Shown: positions 56,068 to 64,000 of the stretch, piece by piece
How positions within the stretch are numbered: the stretch's first letter is position 1
Layout of the letters: every line of letters starts with the position of its first letter
Origin: Emticicia aquatica
Lineage (GTDB): Bacteria; Bacteroidota; Bacteroidia; Cytophagales; Spirosomataceae
Assembly (NCBI RefSeq): GCF_923079645.1
Contig: NZ_CAKLPY010000008.1
Span: forward strand, 1-64,000
DNA length: 64,000 bases
Reading direction: 5' to 3'
The notes under the pieces: model-generated
Databases searched by the model: none
Told to the model about the DNA's origin: nothing
What the model saw: the letters and a program-made list of their open reading frames with translations, nothing else
Made by a program: the position numbers and the translations under genes

Positions 56068-57108
56068 ATGATAAAAGTTAATAAAGAAGGGGTACTGCTC
56101 GAAAAAACTTCACTTGCCTTTGAAGATGAAGGCGTATTAAACCCAGCAGCCATTCGAGAAGGGGAGTATGTTCATATTTTTTATCGGGCGGTAAGCAAAG
56201 GCAATTATTCGAGTATTGGTTATTGCAAACTCAAAGGGCCGTTTACAATAATTGAACGGTCTGAAACGCCCGTTTTATTACCTCAATTTGAATACGAATC
56301 GCATGGTATTGAAGACCCACGCATAGTAAAAATTGATGATTTATACTATCTCAGTTATACGGCTTATGATGGTGTAAATGCTCTTGGGGCTTTGGCAGTT
56401 TCAAAAGACTTAAAAAATTGGGAAAAGCAAGGAATATTAGTACCACAACTGACTTATGATGAATTTAATTATTTGATTGAATTTAATAATAAGCCAAACG
56501 AAAAGTATAATCGTTATAACGCTCATGACTATATTTTTGAAAATAGGGGCAAAAAAGTACTTCTTTGGGATAAAAATTTGATATTCTTCCCCAAACGCAT
56601 TCACAACAAATTATACTTTTTACACCGAATAAAACCAGATATTCAAATCATTGTTGGCGTGGAAAACTTACAAGAACTCACCCCTGAATTTTGGCAAAAT
56701 TATTTTCTAAAATTCAATGAAAACATTGTTCTTTCACCAAAATACGACCACGAAGTAAGCTACATTGGTGGTGGTTGTCCGCCTATTGAAACGGCTGAAG
56801 GCTGGTTATTGATTTATCATGGTGTGAAAGATAGTATTAAAGGCTATGTTTACTCTGCTTGTGCGGCATTACTTGATTTGGAAGACCCAAGAATAGAACT
56901 TGCTCGACTGCCATATCCACTCTTTGAACCCGAAAAAATATGGGAACTCAAAGGTGAAGTAAATAATGTGTGTTTTCCTACTGGAACAGCTCTGTTCGAC
57001 GATACCCTTTATATATATTATGGAGCTGCTGATGAACGTATTGCCTTTGTTACAGTGAGTATTTCAGCATTATTGACTGAATTATTGTTGAATCCTAAAG
57101 AAAAGTAA
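56068..57108 (+). CDS. GH130-family glycoside phosphorylase/hydrolase
   Basis: A 346-aa five-bladed propeller. Family blocks are LNPAAIREGEYVHIFYRAVS near the start, SHGIEDPRIVKIDDLYYLSYTAYDG with the catalytic Asp of GIEDPR, IGGGCPPIETAEGWLLIYHGV, and FPTGTALFDDTLYIYYGAAD at the end. GH130 enzymes phosphorolyse or hydrolyse beta-mannosides (for example mannose-beta-1,4-glucose or mannan oligomers). There is no signal peptide, so it is cytosolic. Control by composite promoter b places it in the stress regulon, suggesting use of a storage or envelope mannoside; a glycosyltransferase lies at 62046. Confidence 0.9.
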   Translation: MIKVNKEGVLLEKTSLAFEDEGVLNPAAIREGEYVHIFYRAVSKGNYSSIGYCKLKGPFTIIERSETPVLLPQFEYESHGIEDPRIVKIDDLYYLSYTAYDGVNALGALAVSKDLKNWEKQGILVPQLTYDEFNYLIEFNNKPNEKYNRYNAHDYIFENRGKKVLLWDKNLIFFPKRIHNKLYFLHRIKPDIQIIVGVENLQELTPEFWQNYFLKFNENIVLSPKYDHEVSYIGGGCPPIETAEGWLLIYHGVKDSIKGYVYSACAALLDLEDPRIELARLPYPLFEPEKIWELKGEVNNVCFPTGTALFDDTLYIYYGAADERIAFVTVSISALLTELLLNPKEK

Positions 57109-57138
57109 ATAGCTTTTTGCTCCTGCTTAATTATCAAA

Positions 57139-57167
57139 AAAACGTTTTCTTTTTAAGAAAACGTTTT
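57139..57167 (+). terminator. Hairpin after the GH130 gene
   Basis: A 13-bp perfect stem (AAAACGTTTTCTT with AAGAAAACGTTTT, TTT loop) lies 31 nt after the stop. Confidence 0.75.
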
Positions 57168-57272
57168 CAATATTTCATCTTTCAAGAGAAACGTATTTGA
57201 GTAACTAACCTTTGGCTTTGTTTGAGCAAATGTAGAAAACCTATATTTATATTGAAATGGATAAAAACAAAG

Positions 57273-57299
57273 AAGCCATCTTAAATAAGATGGCTTTTT
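57273..57299. terminator. Bidirectional terminator between GH130 and the minus-strand stress operon
   Basis: An 11-bp stem (AAGCCATCTTA with TAAGATGGCTT, AA loop) is followed by a T run on the plus strand and a T-rich run on the minus strand. It closes two convergent units. Confidence 0.8.
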
Positions 57300-57345
57300 G
57301 AGACAACCCTAACCACTAAAAATTTGTAAAACTGATATTAACTAT

Positions 57346-57528
57346 TTAGTATTTATAATTAAAAATATTCTTCCTATATTTCTTTATTTGCATCAAATTT
57401 TGCAACTTTTTTGCGTTTAAATTAATGAAATCCATCATCGTTTTACCTAATTTGGTTAGCTGCAAAACTTCGTATATTCCAAGCGTCAATAATGAGGCAA
57501 TTAGGAAAATTTGTAATTGGAAAAACAT
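57346..57528 (-). CDS. Small 60-aa membrane protein
   Basis: One N-terminal membrane helix (QLQIFLIASLLTLGIYEVLQL) is followed by a basic, helical tail (LNAKKLQNLMQIKKYRK). It is the last gene of the minus-strand run that starts at 59254. No family is recognised; codon use and position support a real gene. Confidence 0.6.
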   Translation of the reverse strand: MFFQLQIFLIASLLTLGIYEVLQLTKLGKTMMDFINLNAKKLQNLMQIKKYRKNIFNYKY

Positions 57529-57561
57529 GATTTCATTTATTTAATTGGCTAGTTTGAAAAT

Positions 57562-57855
57562 TTAAACATCCGTTGATTTTGGCATTGATACAGCCTTTTT
57601 TGTGCTGTTTTTCAAAATTGATGATTTTACTATTTTGGGCTTTGTAACCCTTGGCACAGCTATTTTTGGTGATTTTTGCAATAATTTTTGGGTAGCCTTT
57701 TCTTCTTTTTTTCTAGATTTTGCCACTTTTTTTGCAATTTTTTTGGACGATTTCTTTATCGTTTTTCCAAGTTTCTTGCTGACTTTTTCGATTGCGATAA
57801 CATCTAATAATGCCTCAGAAATGTCTTCGCTGATTTGCTTAATAGTTGATTTCAT
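57562..57855 (-). CDS. Lysine-rich 97-aa protein
   Basis: After an acidic helical start (TIKQISEDISEALLDVIAIE) the chain becomes strongly basic, with KTIKKSSKKIAKKVAKSRKK and a proline/lysine tail. This composition resembles histone H1-like nucleoid proteins, but also simple membrane-binding proteins; no fold is evident. It sits between the porin-like and the small membrane gene in the stress operon. Confidence 0.7.
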   Translation of the reverse strand: MKSTIKQISEDISEALLDVIAIEKVSKKLGKTIKKSSKKIAKKVAKSRKKEEKATQKLLQKSPKIAVPRVTKPKIVKSSILKNSTKKAVSMPKSTDV

Positions 57856-57884
57856 TTCTTTTTTTATAGAAAAATATTAGAGAA

Positions 57885-58517
57885 TTATAAAATTCTAAAC
57901 CCTAACGTTGCCTGAACCCATGCATTTTTATATTGTGGGTTGGTTGATGTGCCATCGCCATTGTTGTTTTGTACATCCCAACCTGCTCTTGCTCCCAAAA
58001 CTACTCGTCGGATGTTTATATCAACACCGCCAACAAGGCACAAAGTGTTTTTTCGGATGTTGGTATTTTTAAACTCCTGTTGTTGTTCAACGGTTGCAAG
58101 CGAATTCGTAAATACATCTTTTTGCTTCATCAAAAACGAATACTGTGGGCCAACCTGAATTGTCAAAAATTCGATTGGTTTGATGGAAATCAACAACGGA
58201 ATATCAATGTAGTCAGTTGTACGAGTTAGTTCATAAGTTCCACCCAGAAACGAGCCTGTTTGCTTGTATCCTTTTTGGGAAAATAAAACTTCGGGCTGAA
58301 TTCCGAGAAACTTACCAATCGGGATTGCCAAAAATAAACCGCCCGCCAAACCGTATTTTCCATCAGCACTAAATGCTTCTCCTTTTGAATCATAGATGTT
58401 TGAATAATTTGCACCTGCTTTCAAACCAACTTGAAATTTTTTACGATTACTTTCTTGTCCAAATACAACAGTGCTTGTCAAAGCCAATGCAGCTACTACT
58501 AATAATATTTTTTTCAT
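57885..58517 (-). CDS. Outer-membrane beta-barrel (PorT/porin-family) protein
   Basis: A 210-aa protein with a signal peptide (KKILLVVAALALTSTVVFG) and an eight-stranded-barrel pattern: FQVGLKAGANYSNIYDSKG, GLAGGLFLAIPIGKFLGIQPE, LLISIKPIEFLTIQVGPQYS and a final aromatic strand AWVQATLGFRIL. This matches Bacteroidota outer-membrane protein beta-barrel domain proteins. The function is probably structural or in envelope stress. It lies 58 nt downstream of the coiled-coil lipoprotein gene. Confidence 0.88.
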   Translation of the reverse strand: MKKILLVVAALALTSTVVFGQESNRKKFQVGLKAGANYSNIYDSKGEAFSADGKYGLAGGLFLAIPIGKFLGIQPEVLFSQKGYKQTGSFLGGTYELTRTTDYIDIPLLISIKPIEFLTIQVGPQYSFLMKQKDVFTNSLATVEQQQEFKNTNIRKNTLCLVGGVDINIRRVVLGARAGWDVQNNNGDGTSTNPQYKNAWVQATLGFRIL

Positions 58518-58575
58518 GATTTAAACTTAAAATTGTGTGAATTTATGACTCATTTCTTTCAAACTTGATGAAAGA

Positions 58576-59022
58576 TTACTTTACGTTCTTAACGGTTAAA
58601 TCTTTAAACGCTTTTCCTAACTCGTCCATGTCATGGTTAAATTCGGTTTTGAATTTTGCCCAATTTTCTTTTCCATTTTCTTTGTAATCATCTAATTTCT
58701 TTTTCAAATCAGTGTTTTTTTCTTCTAATTCATTGATTTTCTTTTGATATTCGGCTTTAGCTGTTTTCTTTTCTGTAGATATTCTTTCGTTAAAATCTTT
58801 GATGCTAGCTTCATTTGTAGCAATTTTATCGGCCGATTCCTTTTTATAAGAAGCCATATCAGCCATGTATTCTTCATTGGCTTTTTCTAAATCTTTATTG
58901 GCATCAGCCACTTCAGTTTGGGCGTTTTCTACCTTCTCGGCTGGCGTGTTACTATTGCAACTTAAAATAATTGTACTCGTAATAAACGTAAATATTCCTA
59001 GTGCTAAAATTGATTTTTTCAT
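58576..59022 (-). CDS. Coiled-coil lipoprotein
   Basis: A 148-aa protein. A lipoprotein signal (FTFITSTIILSCNS, Cys about 22) is followed by a long charged coiled coil (VADANKDLEKANEEYMADMA, KKINELEEKNTDLKKKLDDY). It is probably an outer- or inner-membrane-anchored periplasmic stress protein. It follows the 63-aa gene and precedes the porin-like gene in the operon under composite promoter d. Confidence 0.85.
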   Translation of the reverse strand: MKKSILALGIFTFITSTIILSCNSNTPAEKVENAQTEVADANKDLEKANEEYMADMASYKKESADKIATNEASIKDFNERISTEKKTAKAEYQKKINELEEKNTDLKKKLDDYKENGKENWAKFKTEFNHDMDELGKAFKDLTVKNVK

Positions 59023-59062
59023 GATATTTTGTAAAATTAAACGATGTTATTATTGATATATT

Positions 59063-59254
59063 TTACCCTTGATTTAATCTTTTTAATTCGTTTTTTGTTT
59101 TTTCAAGTTGGGTTTCGAGGGTTTCCAACAAGGAATTTTTATCGCAATCGACCAACATGATATTGTCATTGCTGAGTATCAGAATAGATTGCTCTTTATT
59201 TAATTTTCTGATACGGTCATTTTGTTTGCCTGTTAAATCAATAAAATTCACCAT
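59063..59254 (-). CDS. Hypothetical 63-aa protein, first gene of promoter d operon
   Basis: A small soluble protein with a strand-rich first part (QSILILSNDNIMLVDC) and a C-terminal coiled coil (LETLETQLEKTKNELKRLN). No family is recognised. Its start is 36 nt downstream of the ACCTTTG box of composite promoter d, which supports it as a real gene and the head of the run 59254 to 57346. Confidence 0.7.
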   Translation of the reverse strand: MVNFIDLTGKQNDRIRKLNKEQSILILSNDNIMLVDCDKNSLLETLETQLEKTKNELKRLNQG

Positions 59255-59289
59255 GATTTTATTTTTTAATGTGATGGTTAATGGTGAAA

Positions 59290-59355
59290 CAAAGGTGAAT
59301 ATTCCTCAAATAATATGTGTTACACAATATTTTTAAAATGTTACATCATTCACAC
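59290..59355 (-). promoter_or_regulatory. Stress-regulon composite promoter, copy d
   Basis: On the minus strand GTGTGAATGATGTAAC, 9 bp, ATATTGTGTAACA, 21 bp, ACCTTTG (complement of 59290-59296). Same geometry as copies a, b, c and e. It drives the operon 59254-57346. Confidence 0.8.
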
Positions 59356-59505
59356 ATTAAGCATCAAATCAAGCAATTTTATCTAACGGATTCCAAAAAA
59401 TAGAGTTGTATGAATCTGAGGTTTAAAAAATTAAATGCCTCTTATGTATATACGTTGTATGGGTTTTGTATAAAATCTACTTTGACCTAAAAATATATTC
59501 AATGA

Positions 59506-59925
59506 TTAATTGGTAGGTTTGACAGTTATATCTGTTTTCAAAATTTTTGATTTGCCTCGGTTAACAAAAATTTTTCTTAGAAAAACTTCTCCTATGGCTT
59601 TAATTGTTTCCGAATGATTGGACACAACATTGGCGACACCAAATTGCAACAAAGTGCCGAACATACTTTTTATTGGATTATGCGACGAACCTAGTAAAAC
59701 TTTTTTGGACAAATAACCTGTGGTTAAACCAATTACATTATTGACAACAGTATCTTGCAAATCAGGCGATGATGTGACATCAGTAAATGTATTTTTTAGA
59801 AGGTTAATAGGCCTCAGGCTTTCATAAGTAAGATGCAATTGTTCTTTGAGTATGATTAACTCTTTGGTTTGTTGGTTTTCTAATAACCGAATTGTTTCTC
59901 GTAAAGCTTCCGATTCGTTTTTCAT
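59506..59925 (-). CDS. Hypothetical 139-aa protein
   Basis: It starts with a helical, charged segment (ESEALRETIRLLENQQTKEL), has a weakly hydrophobic middle (VNNVIGLTTGYLSKKVLLG, LLQFGVANVVSNHSE) and a basic end (VNRGKSKILKTDITVK). The ATG overlaps the stop of the upstream membrane-protein gene by 4 bp (ATGA), so the two are translationally coupled and probably form a complex. No family name is certain. Confidence 0.75.
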   Translation of the reverse strand: MKNESEALRETIRLLENQQTKELIILKEQLHLTYESLRPINLLKNTFTDVTSSPDLQDTVVNNVIGLTTGYLSKKVLLGSSHNPIKSMFGTLLQFGVANVVSNHSETIKAIGEVFLRKIFVNRGKSKILKTDITVKPTN

Positions 59926-60275
59926 ATCGACTTAGATTTTAGCATTTGCGTGATGATAAAATTACTCACGGGAACTTTCACCCATTGATGTAAAAACGAA
60001 CGAAGTGTAATCGCTAAGACGCCATAAATAGCCGCAATTATAAAAAATCCATAATATGATTTACCGAGCAAATCGCCAATCCACAAAGCCAGTCCAATAT
60101 TGCTGATAATGATAAACAATGCAACAACAATAAAAAAAGCTAGTCGCATAGCAAAAGAAGAAACAATATCAGCAGATTTATCGATAGCTTTCAGCTTCAA
60201 CAGCTCTAATGTCGTTTTGGTGCAATCTTCTGCTTTTCCAAAAAGTGTTTCTATTGATGTTTCATTGTTGCTCAT
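59922..60275 (-). CDS. Holin-X/phage-holin-superfamily-like membrane protein
   Basis: A 117-aa protein with two central membrane helices (MRLAFFIVVALFIIISNIGL, and a second after LLGKSYYGFF reading IIAAIYGVLAITL) between soluble ends. This resembles the small Holin-X-like (PF07332-type) proteins that accompany YtxH in stress operons; a lytic role is not implied. It overlaps the 139-aa gene and follows the YtxH gene after 43 bp. Confidence 0.8.
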   Translation of the reverse strand: MSNNETSIETLFGKAEDCTKTTLELLKLKAIDKSADIVSSFAMRLAFFIVVALFIIISNIGLALWIGDLLGKSYYGFFIIAAIYGVLAITLRSFLHQWVKVPVSNFIITQMLKSKSI

Positions 60276-60318
60276 AATTTCATTTTTTAAGAAACTTGAT
60301 TACTGTTTAAATAAAAAT

Positions 60319-60651
60319 TCAAGCGATTTCGTTATTCGCTTCTCTTTTTGAATCATCAAATTTAGATTTTCCTTTGGCAACAATGCTGTCCACTTCGTGC
60401 ATAGCATTATCGTATTTAGATTTTCCTTTAGTAACCATTCCTTCTACTTCGTGCATCGTATTTTGATATTTTTGATTAAGAGAGTCAACAAAATCATCAA
60501 ATTTGTCTTTTAAACCATCAGCATAATCTTCGCTTTTGTTGAGTATTTGTTTTCTAGTTCTTGAGCCTTTTTCTGGAGCAAACAAAATACCTACTACTGC
60601 ACCTGCGGCAACACCTGCCAATACACCTAATAATACTTTACCTGAGTTCAT
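60319..60651 (-). CDS. YtxH-domain protein
   Basis: A 110-aa protein with the YtxH start: a glycine/alanine-rich membrane helix (LLGVLAGVAAGAVVGILFAP) followed by EKGSRTRKQI. The C-terminal part is a charged coiled coil containing two near-copies of MHEVEGMVTKGKSKYDNA and MHEVDSIVAKGKSKFDD. YtxH proteins are general-stress proteins of unknown mechanism. It lies between the 52-aa membrane protein gene and the holin-like gene. Confidence 0.9.
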   Translation of the reverse strand: MNSGKVLLGVLAGVAAGAVVGILFAPEKGSRTRKQILNKSEDYADGLKDKFDDFVDSLNQKYQNTMHEVEGMVTKGKSKYDNAMHEVDSIVAKGKSKFDDSKREANNEIA

Positions 60652-60681
60652 GGTCGTTGTTTTTAATGTTAAAAAAGATAT

Positions 60682-60840
60682 TTACTTGTTAATTCTATTT
60701 CCCTGAATGACTCTTAATAAAATTGAAATCACTGCAATGACCAATAGTACATGGATGATTCCGCCAGCACTATAAGCAAAAAAACCGATTGCCCAAAAGA
60801 GGATTAAAATCACGGCGATAATATAAAGTAGATTTCCCAT
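60682..60840 (-). CDS. lmo0937-family small membrane protein
   Basis: A 52-aa protein with two membrane helices: MGNLLYIIAVILILFWAIGF, then a short AYSAGGIIH turn and a second helix VLLVIAVISILLRVI. This is the pattern of the lmo0937 family of tiny membrane proteins, frequent beside YtxH in Bacteroidota stress operons. Start is the ATG complementary to 60838-60840 and stop at 60682. It is 11 nt after the secreted basic protein gene. Confidence 0.85.
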   Translation of the reverse strand: MGNLLYIIAVILILFWAIGFFAYSAGGIIHVLLVIAVISILLRVIQGNRINK

Positions 60841-60851
60841 GGTGGTTATGT

Positions 60852-61355
60852 TTAAGATTTACGTACTCGATTACGTTTACCTTGTTTTTTATTAGTCTTT
60901 TTGTTGTTGTTACGTTCCTTTCGGTCGTTTTGCCATTTACCATGTTCTGGATGGTCTTTGTTTTCAAAATACCTTGAATCTTGGCTATTACGAATAGATT
61001 TTTGGTCGGAACGCCCTTTGTAGCTCGCATATTTTGTTCGGTAAGATTGGGCATTTCGATAAGGCTTATAAGTATTTACCACAACTTTATGACCACTATA
61101 TAAGTCGAAATTACGGTATTGTGATGGCAAATCTCTTGTAAAAACCCAATGACCTCGATTCAAATATATATATTGTCGATTGGGTACATTGTAAAAAACA
61201 TCAATGTCGGGCATATAATAATACTCAACATGGTCGTATCCTTCTGGTCCCCAAATTGGTTGTGAACCATGATTAACGTTTGTTCCAACGCGGACCTGAG
61301 CGAAAGTTATAAAAAAGCTCGAAAACAAAATGGCTGTAAAAATTACTTTTTTCAT
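60852..61355 (-). CDS. Secreted basic protein of unknown function
   Basis: A 167-aa protein with a signal peptide (KKVIFTAILFSSFFITFAQ). A tyrosine-rich first half (HVEYYYMPDIDVFYNVPNRQ, IYLNRGHWVFTRDLPSQYR) looks folded; the second half is a very basic, low-complexity tail (RNNNKKTNKKQGKRNRVRKS). The combination suggests binding to an anionic polymer such as LPS or DNA, which is inference. It is in the operon under composite promoter c. Confidence 0.8.
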   Translation of the reverse strand: MKKVIFTAILFSSFFITFAQVRVGTNVNHGSQPIWGPEGYDHVEYYYMPDIDVFYNVPNRQYIYLNRGHWVFTRDLPSQYRNFDLYSGHKVVVNTYKPYRNAQSYRTKYASYKGRSDQKSIRNSQDSRYFENKDHPEHGKWQNDRKERNNNKKTNKKQGKRNRVRKS

Positions 61356-61384
61356 GGGAGTAAACCTTTGTTTTTGAGGCTTTA

Positions 61385-61828
61385 TTATCTATAAAACTGG
61401 TCTGTTGATAATATTATTTGAGTGCCAGGATATTGTGTATTAGCTTCATCTTCTGCAGTAATAAATATTTTGGTTGGCTTGAATGCAGAAACGTTTTCAA
61501 ACGCAGCTTTTAATTGCTTTGACATCATGTTTGTTGAACTCTGAATTTGTCCAATATTTTTTGTAATATTTTCATCTGTAACCATCCAAATGACATACGT
61601 TTGTTTTGGTGGTTGTAAGCGTTGTACTTCAGCCAAATTTGAAATATGTATTTTGATTGAGTAATTTTTGTTATTGTCTTTTTTTACTTCCACATAACCT
61701 CTTGCTGCTGGAACGGTAGGAGAGATTAAAAAATTAATCTTTTTAGCACAAGAAGCAAAAGAAAAAATAGTCAAAGTTACTAAAACACCTAAAAAGGCAT
61801 TTCTAAATAGGGTGGATTTACGATTCAT
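61385..61828 (-). CDS. Lipoprotein, hypothetical
   Basis: A 147-aa protein with a lipoprotein signal (LGVLVTLTIFSFASC, Cys about 27) and one predicted beta-sandwich domain (RGYVEVKKDNNKNYSIKIHI, TYVIWMVTDENITKNIG, FKPTKIFITAEDEANTQYPG). The pattern resembles anti-sigma-factor-like or DUF-type domains of Bacteroidota envelope proteins, but I cannot name it. It is the first full-size gene under composite promoter c. Confidence 0.8.
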   Translation of the reverse strand: MNRKSTLFRNAFLGVLVTLTIFSFASCAKKINFLISPTVPAARGYVEVKKDNNKNYSIKIHISNLAEVQRLQPPKQTYVIWMVTDENITKNIGQIQSSTNMMSKQLKAAFENVSAFKPTKIFITAEDEANTQYPGTQIILSTDQFYR

Positions 61829-61852
61829 TTTATTATTAATTAAAGGTATAAA

Positions 61853-61942
61853 TTAACATTTACAAGCATTGAATATGATAATTGCCAAAAACATACATAG
61901 AAATATGATGTTTTCAAGTTGCTCCCTGATTAAGTTTTTCAT
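61853..61942 (-). CDS. 29-aa hydrophobic peptide, first frame of promoter c transcript
   Basis: ATG at 61940-61942 opens a short frame, MKNLIREQLENIIFLCMFLA then IIIFNACKC and stop. It has a charged N-terminus, one membrane-length hydrophobic stretch and a lipobox-like FNAC end. Its start is 36 nt downstream of the ACCTTTG box, the same leader length as the first genes under copies d and f. It may be a tiny membrane or lipo-peptide; chance is still possible. Confidence 0.45.
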   Translation of the reverse strand: MKNLIREQLENIIFLCMFLAIIIFNACKC

Positions 61943-61978
61943 GCGGAAGGAGTATTATTTTGCTTAATTATAACTTAA

Positions 61979-62044
61979 CAAAGGTGCAGCTAATAGCCGT
62001 TATTTGTGTTACATAATATTGGCTATTAGTTGCAACATTCACAC
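61979..62044 (-). promoter_or_regulatory. Stress-regulon composite promoter, copy c
   Basis: On the minus strand GTGTGAATGTTGCAAC, 9 bp, ATATTATGTAACA, 21 bp, ACCTTTG (complement of 61979-61985). It lies just after the stop of the glycosyltransferase at 62046 and drives the operon 61942-59506. Confidence 0.8.
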
Positions 62045-62045
62045 A

Positions 62046-64000
62046 TCAGACAAGTTGGTTTTGTCTATTAAATTTTAAATAATATTCTTTAGAGGAGTCA
62101 TATTCGATGGATTTTTGGCCATTAAATAATCTCTCAACGGTCAATCTTGCCATCAAATAACTTACTGTTGACTCTGCTCCTTGATTAAGATTTATATATT
62201 TTTCCTCTAAACCATCGTAGCATCCACCAGTACAAGGATTATAAATTATTTGGTGTAGATGATTACTCCCCAAAAACCAATTAAAGGCAACTTTTATTTT
62301 GTTTTTGTATTCCGAATCATTATAAACTGCATAAAATTTGCTCAAAGCCATAATAGTGTAAGCAATATCAATGGGTTGTTCACCTCCAACAATTGTACGG
62401 TTTGATTCTTCGCCTTTATGCAACCAACCTTGGTTTGAAATTACTTGAATTTTGGTGGCACTAAAAATTTTAGATAATAGAAAATCGAACGATAATTTGG
62501 CAATTTCCTTATAAATAGGCTCACCAGTGGCCAACCAAGCACAAAGCATTGATTCGGGCAAAATACTATTGCCATAGGTAAGATAACTTTCAAACCATGT
62601 CCATTCGCTGTTGGCTTCATGTTTGTACATTTGCGTCAAACGGTTAGCCAATCGAGTAATCAAGAGCATATCTTGGCACAATTTATTTTTTAGGTTTCGA
62701 TAATACAAACCCTTGATTATAAATGCCATAGCTCGAGTAGAATAAATTTCTTGTGCATTTACCAAGGCACATTCCATGATAGATTCTGCATCAAAAATTA
62801 ATTCCTCGGGCAGAATATTTCCGATTGAAATCAAGTATCCTAAAGCCCAAATTGCTCGACCGTTTGAGTCGGCTAGATTGGTTTGATAATTTTGTTCGGT
62901 GAAATTCTTCTGTTCATCAACATAGTTCAAAAATTTACCATCCGCTTGTAAGCAAAACTTGATAAAATTAAGGTAAATTACTAAGTATTTGATGTCAGTT
63001 TTATCTTTTGTCAGTTCATAATGTTGGCACATTGCAACCATTGCTCGAGCGTTATCATCCAAAGTATAGCCCGAATCAATATCAGGAATATTGATGATTG
63101 AAAACTGAATCATACCAAATTCGGTGGTTAACCTTTTTATATGTTCGAGGTTAATATTTGGAATTTTGTAATGCAGTTTTACCTGATTTTCAGACGTTTT
63201 TTCAAACAACATTGCATGAGCAATGGCGGCGTTTTCCCATGAAGTAGGGGCCATTTTATGCAAACCATTTGAACGAATGTTTTTTCTCAAAACTTCATCA
63301 TTAAGCAAATGTATCACGGCATCTGATAATTGCTTCGGATTTTCAAAGTCAATAATTATTCCTGCATCGTTTTTCAATACTTCAAGAGCGTGCGGAATCG
63401 GTGTCGAAATAATAGGACAACCACAACTAATAGCATAGGAAAAAGTTCCGCTCACAGCTTGATTGGGGTCTTTGGATGTAAAAAGATAAATATCCGTTAA
63501 TTGCAAATATTCTAATAAATCGGACAATGGTAAAAAATAATTGACAAATCGAACGTGGTCTTGCAAATGCAAAGTTTCAACTTTTGCTTCAAGTATTTGT
63601 CTGTATTTTTCGCCTTCGTGTTTAACAATAGTTGGATGTGTTTTTCCGATAATTAAAAACAAAACATCGGCATTTTTTTTAATAATTGAAGGTAAGGCTT
63701 CTAACGTGGTTTCGATACTTTTACCCGAACCCAATAAACCAAAGGTTGAAAGCACTTTTCGGCCTGAAACATTGTATTTTTTCTTTAAGAAATCTTTATC
63801 CAAATGTGGTACTAAGTGCGTTCCGTGTGGGATTACCGTGATTTTTTTTTTGTTTACGGAATAATCATTCGATAATATTTTGGCCGACGATTGAGTCATT
63901 ACGATAATTGATTCGCATAAATCGGCAATATTCTGCACTTTTATTCTTAAAATTTCGTCAGGATTTGGCAAAACTGTATGAAAAACTAAAATAATTGGTT
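62046..64000 (-). CDS. GT4-family glycosyltransferase with C-terminal alpha/alpha barrel, partial
   Basis: At least 650 aa; the N-terminus lies beyond the right edge (the frame is still open as IILVFHTVLPNPDE at the edge). The first part is a GT-B/GT4 donor domain: VIPHGTHLVPHLDKDFLKKK, STFGLLGSGKSIETTLEALP, VSGTFSYAISCGCPIISTPI with the usual E/G-rich donor loop. The C-terminal 370 residues are a helical toroid-like domain (YTLDDNARAMVAMCQHYE, SNRTIVGGEQPIDIAYTIMA) similar to glycan-processing barrels. It may build a glycan that the GH130 enzyme recycles. It is separated from the next operon by composite promoter c. Confidence 0.85.
   Translation of the reverse strand, partial: PIILVFHTVLPNPDEILRIKVQNIADLCESIIVMTQSSAKILSNDYSVNKKKITVIPHGTHLVPHLDKDFLKKKYNVSGRKVLSTFGLLGSGKSIETTLEALPSIIKKNADVLFLIIGKTHPTIVKHEGEKYRQILEAKVETLHLQDHVRFVNYFLPLSDLLEYLQLTDIYLFTSKDPNQAVSGTFSYAISCGCPIISTPIPHALEVLKNDAGIIIDFENPKQLSDAVIHLLNDEVLRKNIRSNGLHKMAPTSWENAAIAHAMLFEKTSENQVKLHYKIPNINLEHIKRLTTEFGMIQFSIINIPDIDSGYTLDDNARAMVAMCQHYELTKDKTDIKYLVIYLNFIKFCLQADGKFLNYVDEQKNFTEQNYQTNLADSNGRAIWALGYLISIGNILPEELIFDAESIMECALVNAQEIYSTRAMAFIIKGLYYRNLKNKLCQDMLLITRLANRLTQMYKHEANSEWTWFESYLTYGNSILPESMLCAWLATGEPIYKEIAKLSFDFLLSKIFSATKIQVISNQGWLHKGEESNRTIVGGEQPIDIAYTIMALSKFYAVYNDSEYKNKIKVAFNWFLGSNHLHQIIYNPCTGGCYDGLEEKYINLNQGAESTVSYLMARLTVERLFNGQKSIEYDSSKEYYLKFNRQNQLV

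Overview
The window reads as AT-rich DNA from a Bacteroidota bacterium, most likely a Cytophagales (Spirosomaceae/Leadbetterella-Emticicia type). The evidence is promoters of the TTTG/TAnnTTTG type, weak ribosome sites, hybrid two-component kinases, CheB-CheR kinases, SusD-free carbohydrate genes and Cytophagales-style surface proteins. There are no rRNA, tRNA or ribosomal-protein genes. A complete iteron-type replication and partition module (Rep_3 initiator, 21-bp iterons, ParA, ParB, six 90-bp repeats; 44.4-49.0 kb) is present. I therefore infer that the window is part of a large plasmid or secondary replicon; the genus is not proven.

Layout: 0-5.4 kb is a minus-strand signalling and stress block holding two paralogous AraC-type regulators around a hybrid histidine kinase and a response regulator, small stress-type proteins and a decayed cupin. 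5.4-7.2 kb is gene-poor and holds a Fic remnant. 7.2-12.9 kb is one giant secreted beta-helix/LamG surface protein with higher GC. 13.3-16.8 kb is a decayed Mu/Tn7-like transposon (resolvase, DDE transposase, AAA ATPase). 17.3-18.6 kb holds two secreted carbohydrate-binding-like proteins. 19.0-28.6 kb is a cluster of a LytTR regulator, HprK-like kinase, SGNH and MBOAT acyltransferase pair, FkbM-like methyltransferase, fucosyltransferase-like protein, PqqD-like protein, three GT2 enzymes and a sugar dehydrogenase. 28.8-31.0 kb is katG. 31.4-38.4 kb is aldaric acid import and breakdown (GntP, GarD, GudD, KdgD) followed by a convergent glucuronoyl esterase. 38.7-44.0 kb is a haem/HEAT dehydrogenase-like protein, YjdM and an apiosidase-like hydrolase. 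44-49 kb is the replicon core. 49.1-53.4 kb is a CheB-CheR-PAS-kinase-receiver giant. 53.7-64.0 kb is a set of envelope and stress genes with GH130 and a glycosyltransferase.

The strongest new observation is a rigid composite promoter found six times in the two stress blocks (before the genes starting at 987, 5360, 53734, 56068, 59254 and 61942). It has GTGTGAAT plus a TTGTAA-type half-site, a second TTATGTAACA half-site exactly 21 bp on, then exactly 21 bp to an ACCTTTG box (a TAnnTTTG -7 element). The second half-site sits where the -33 element should be, so these look like activator-dependent promoters of one regulon. The two AraC-type regulators with an HMA-like N-terminus are the natural candidates. 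The sixth copy, in front of the broken cupin gene, is itself decayed.

Several genes are broken: cupin (internal deletion), Fic (stop and frameshift), transposase (stop and frameshift), transposon ATPase (three frameshifts), and a cold-shock gene that lacks an in-frame start because of a 7-T run. All calls were made by reading; no database search or alignment program was used.
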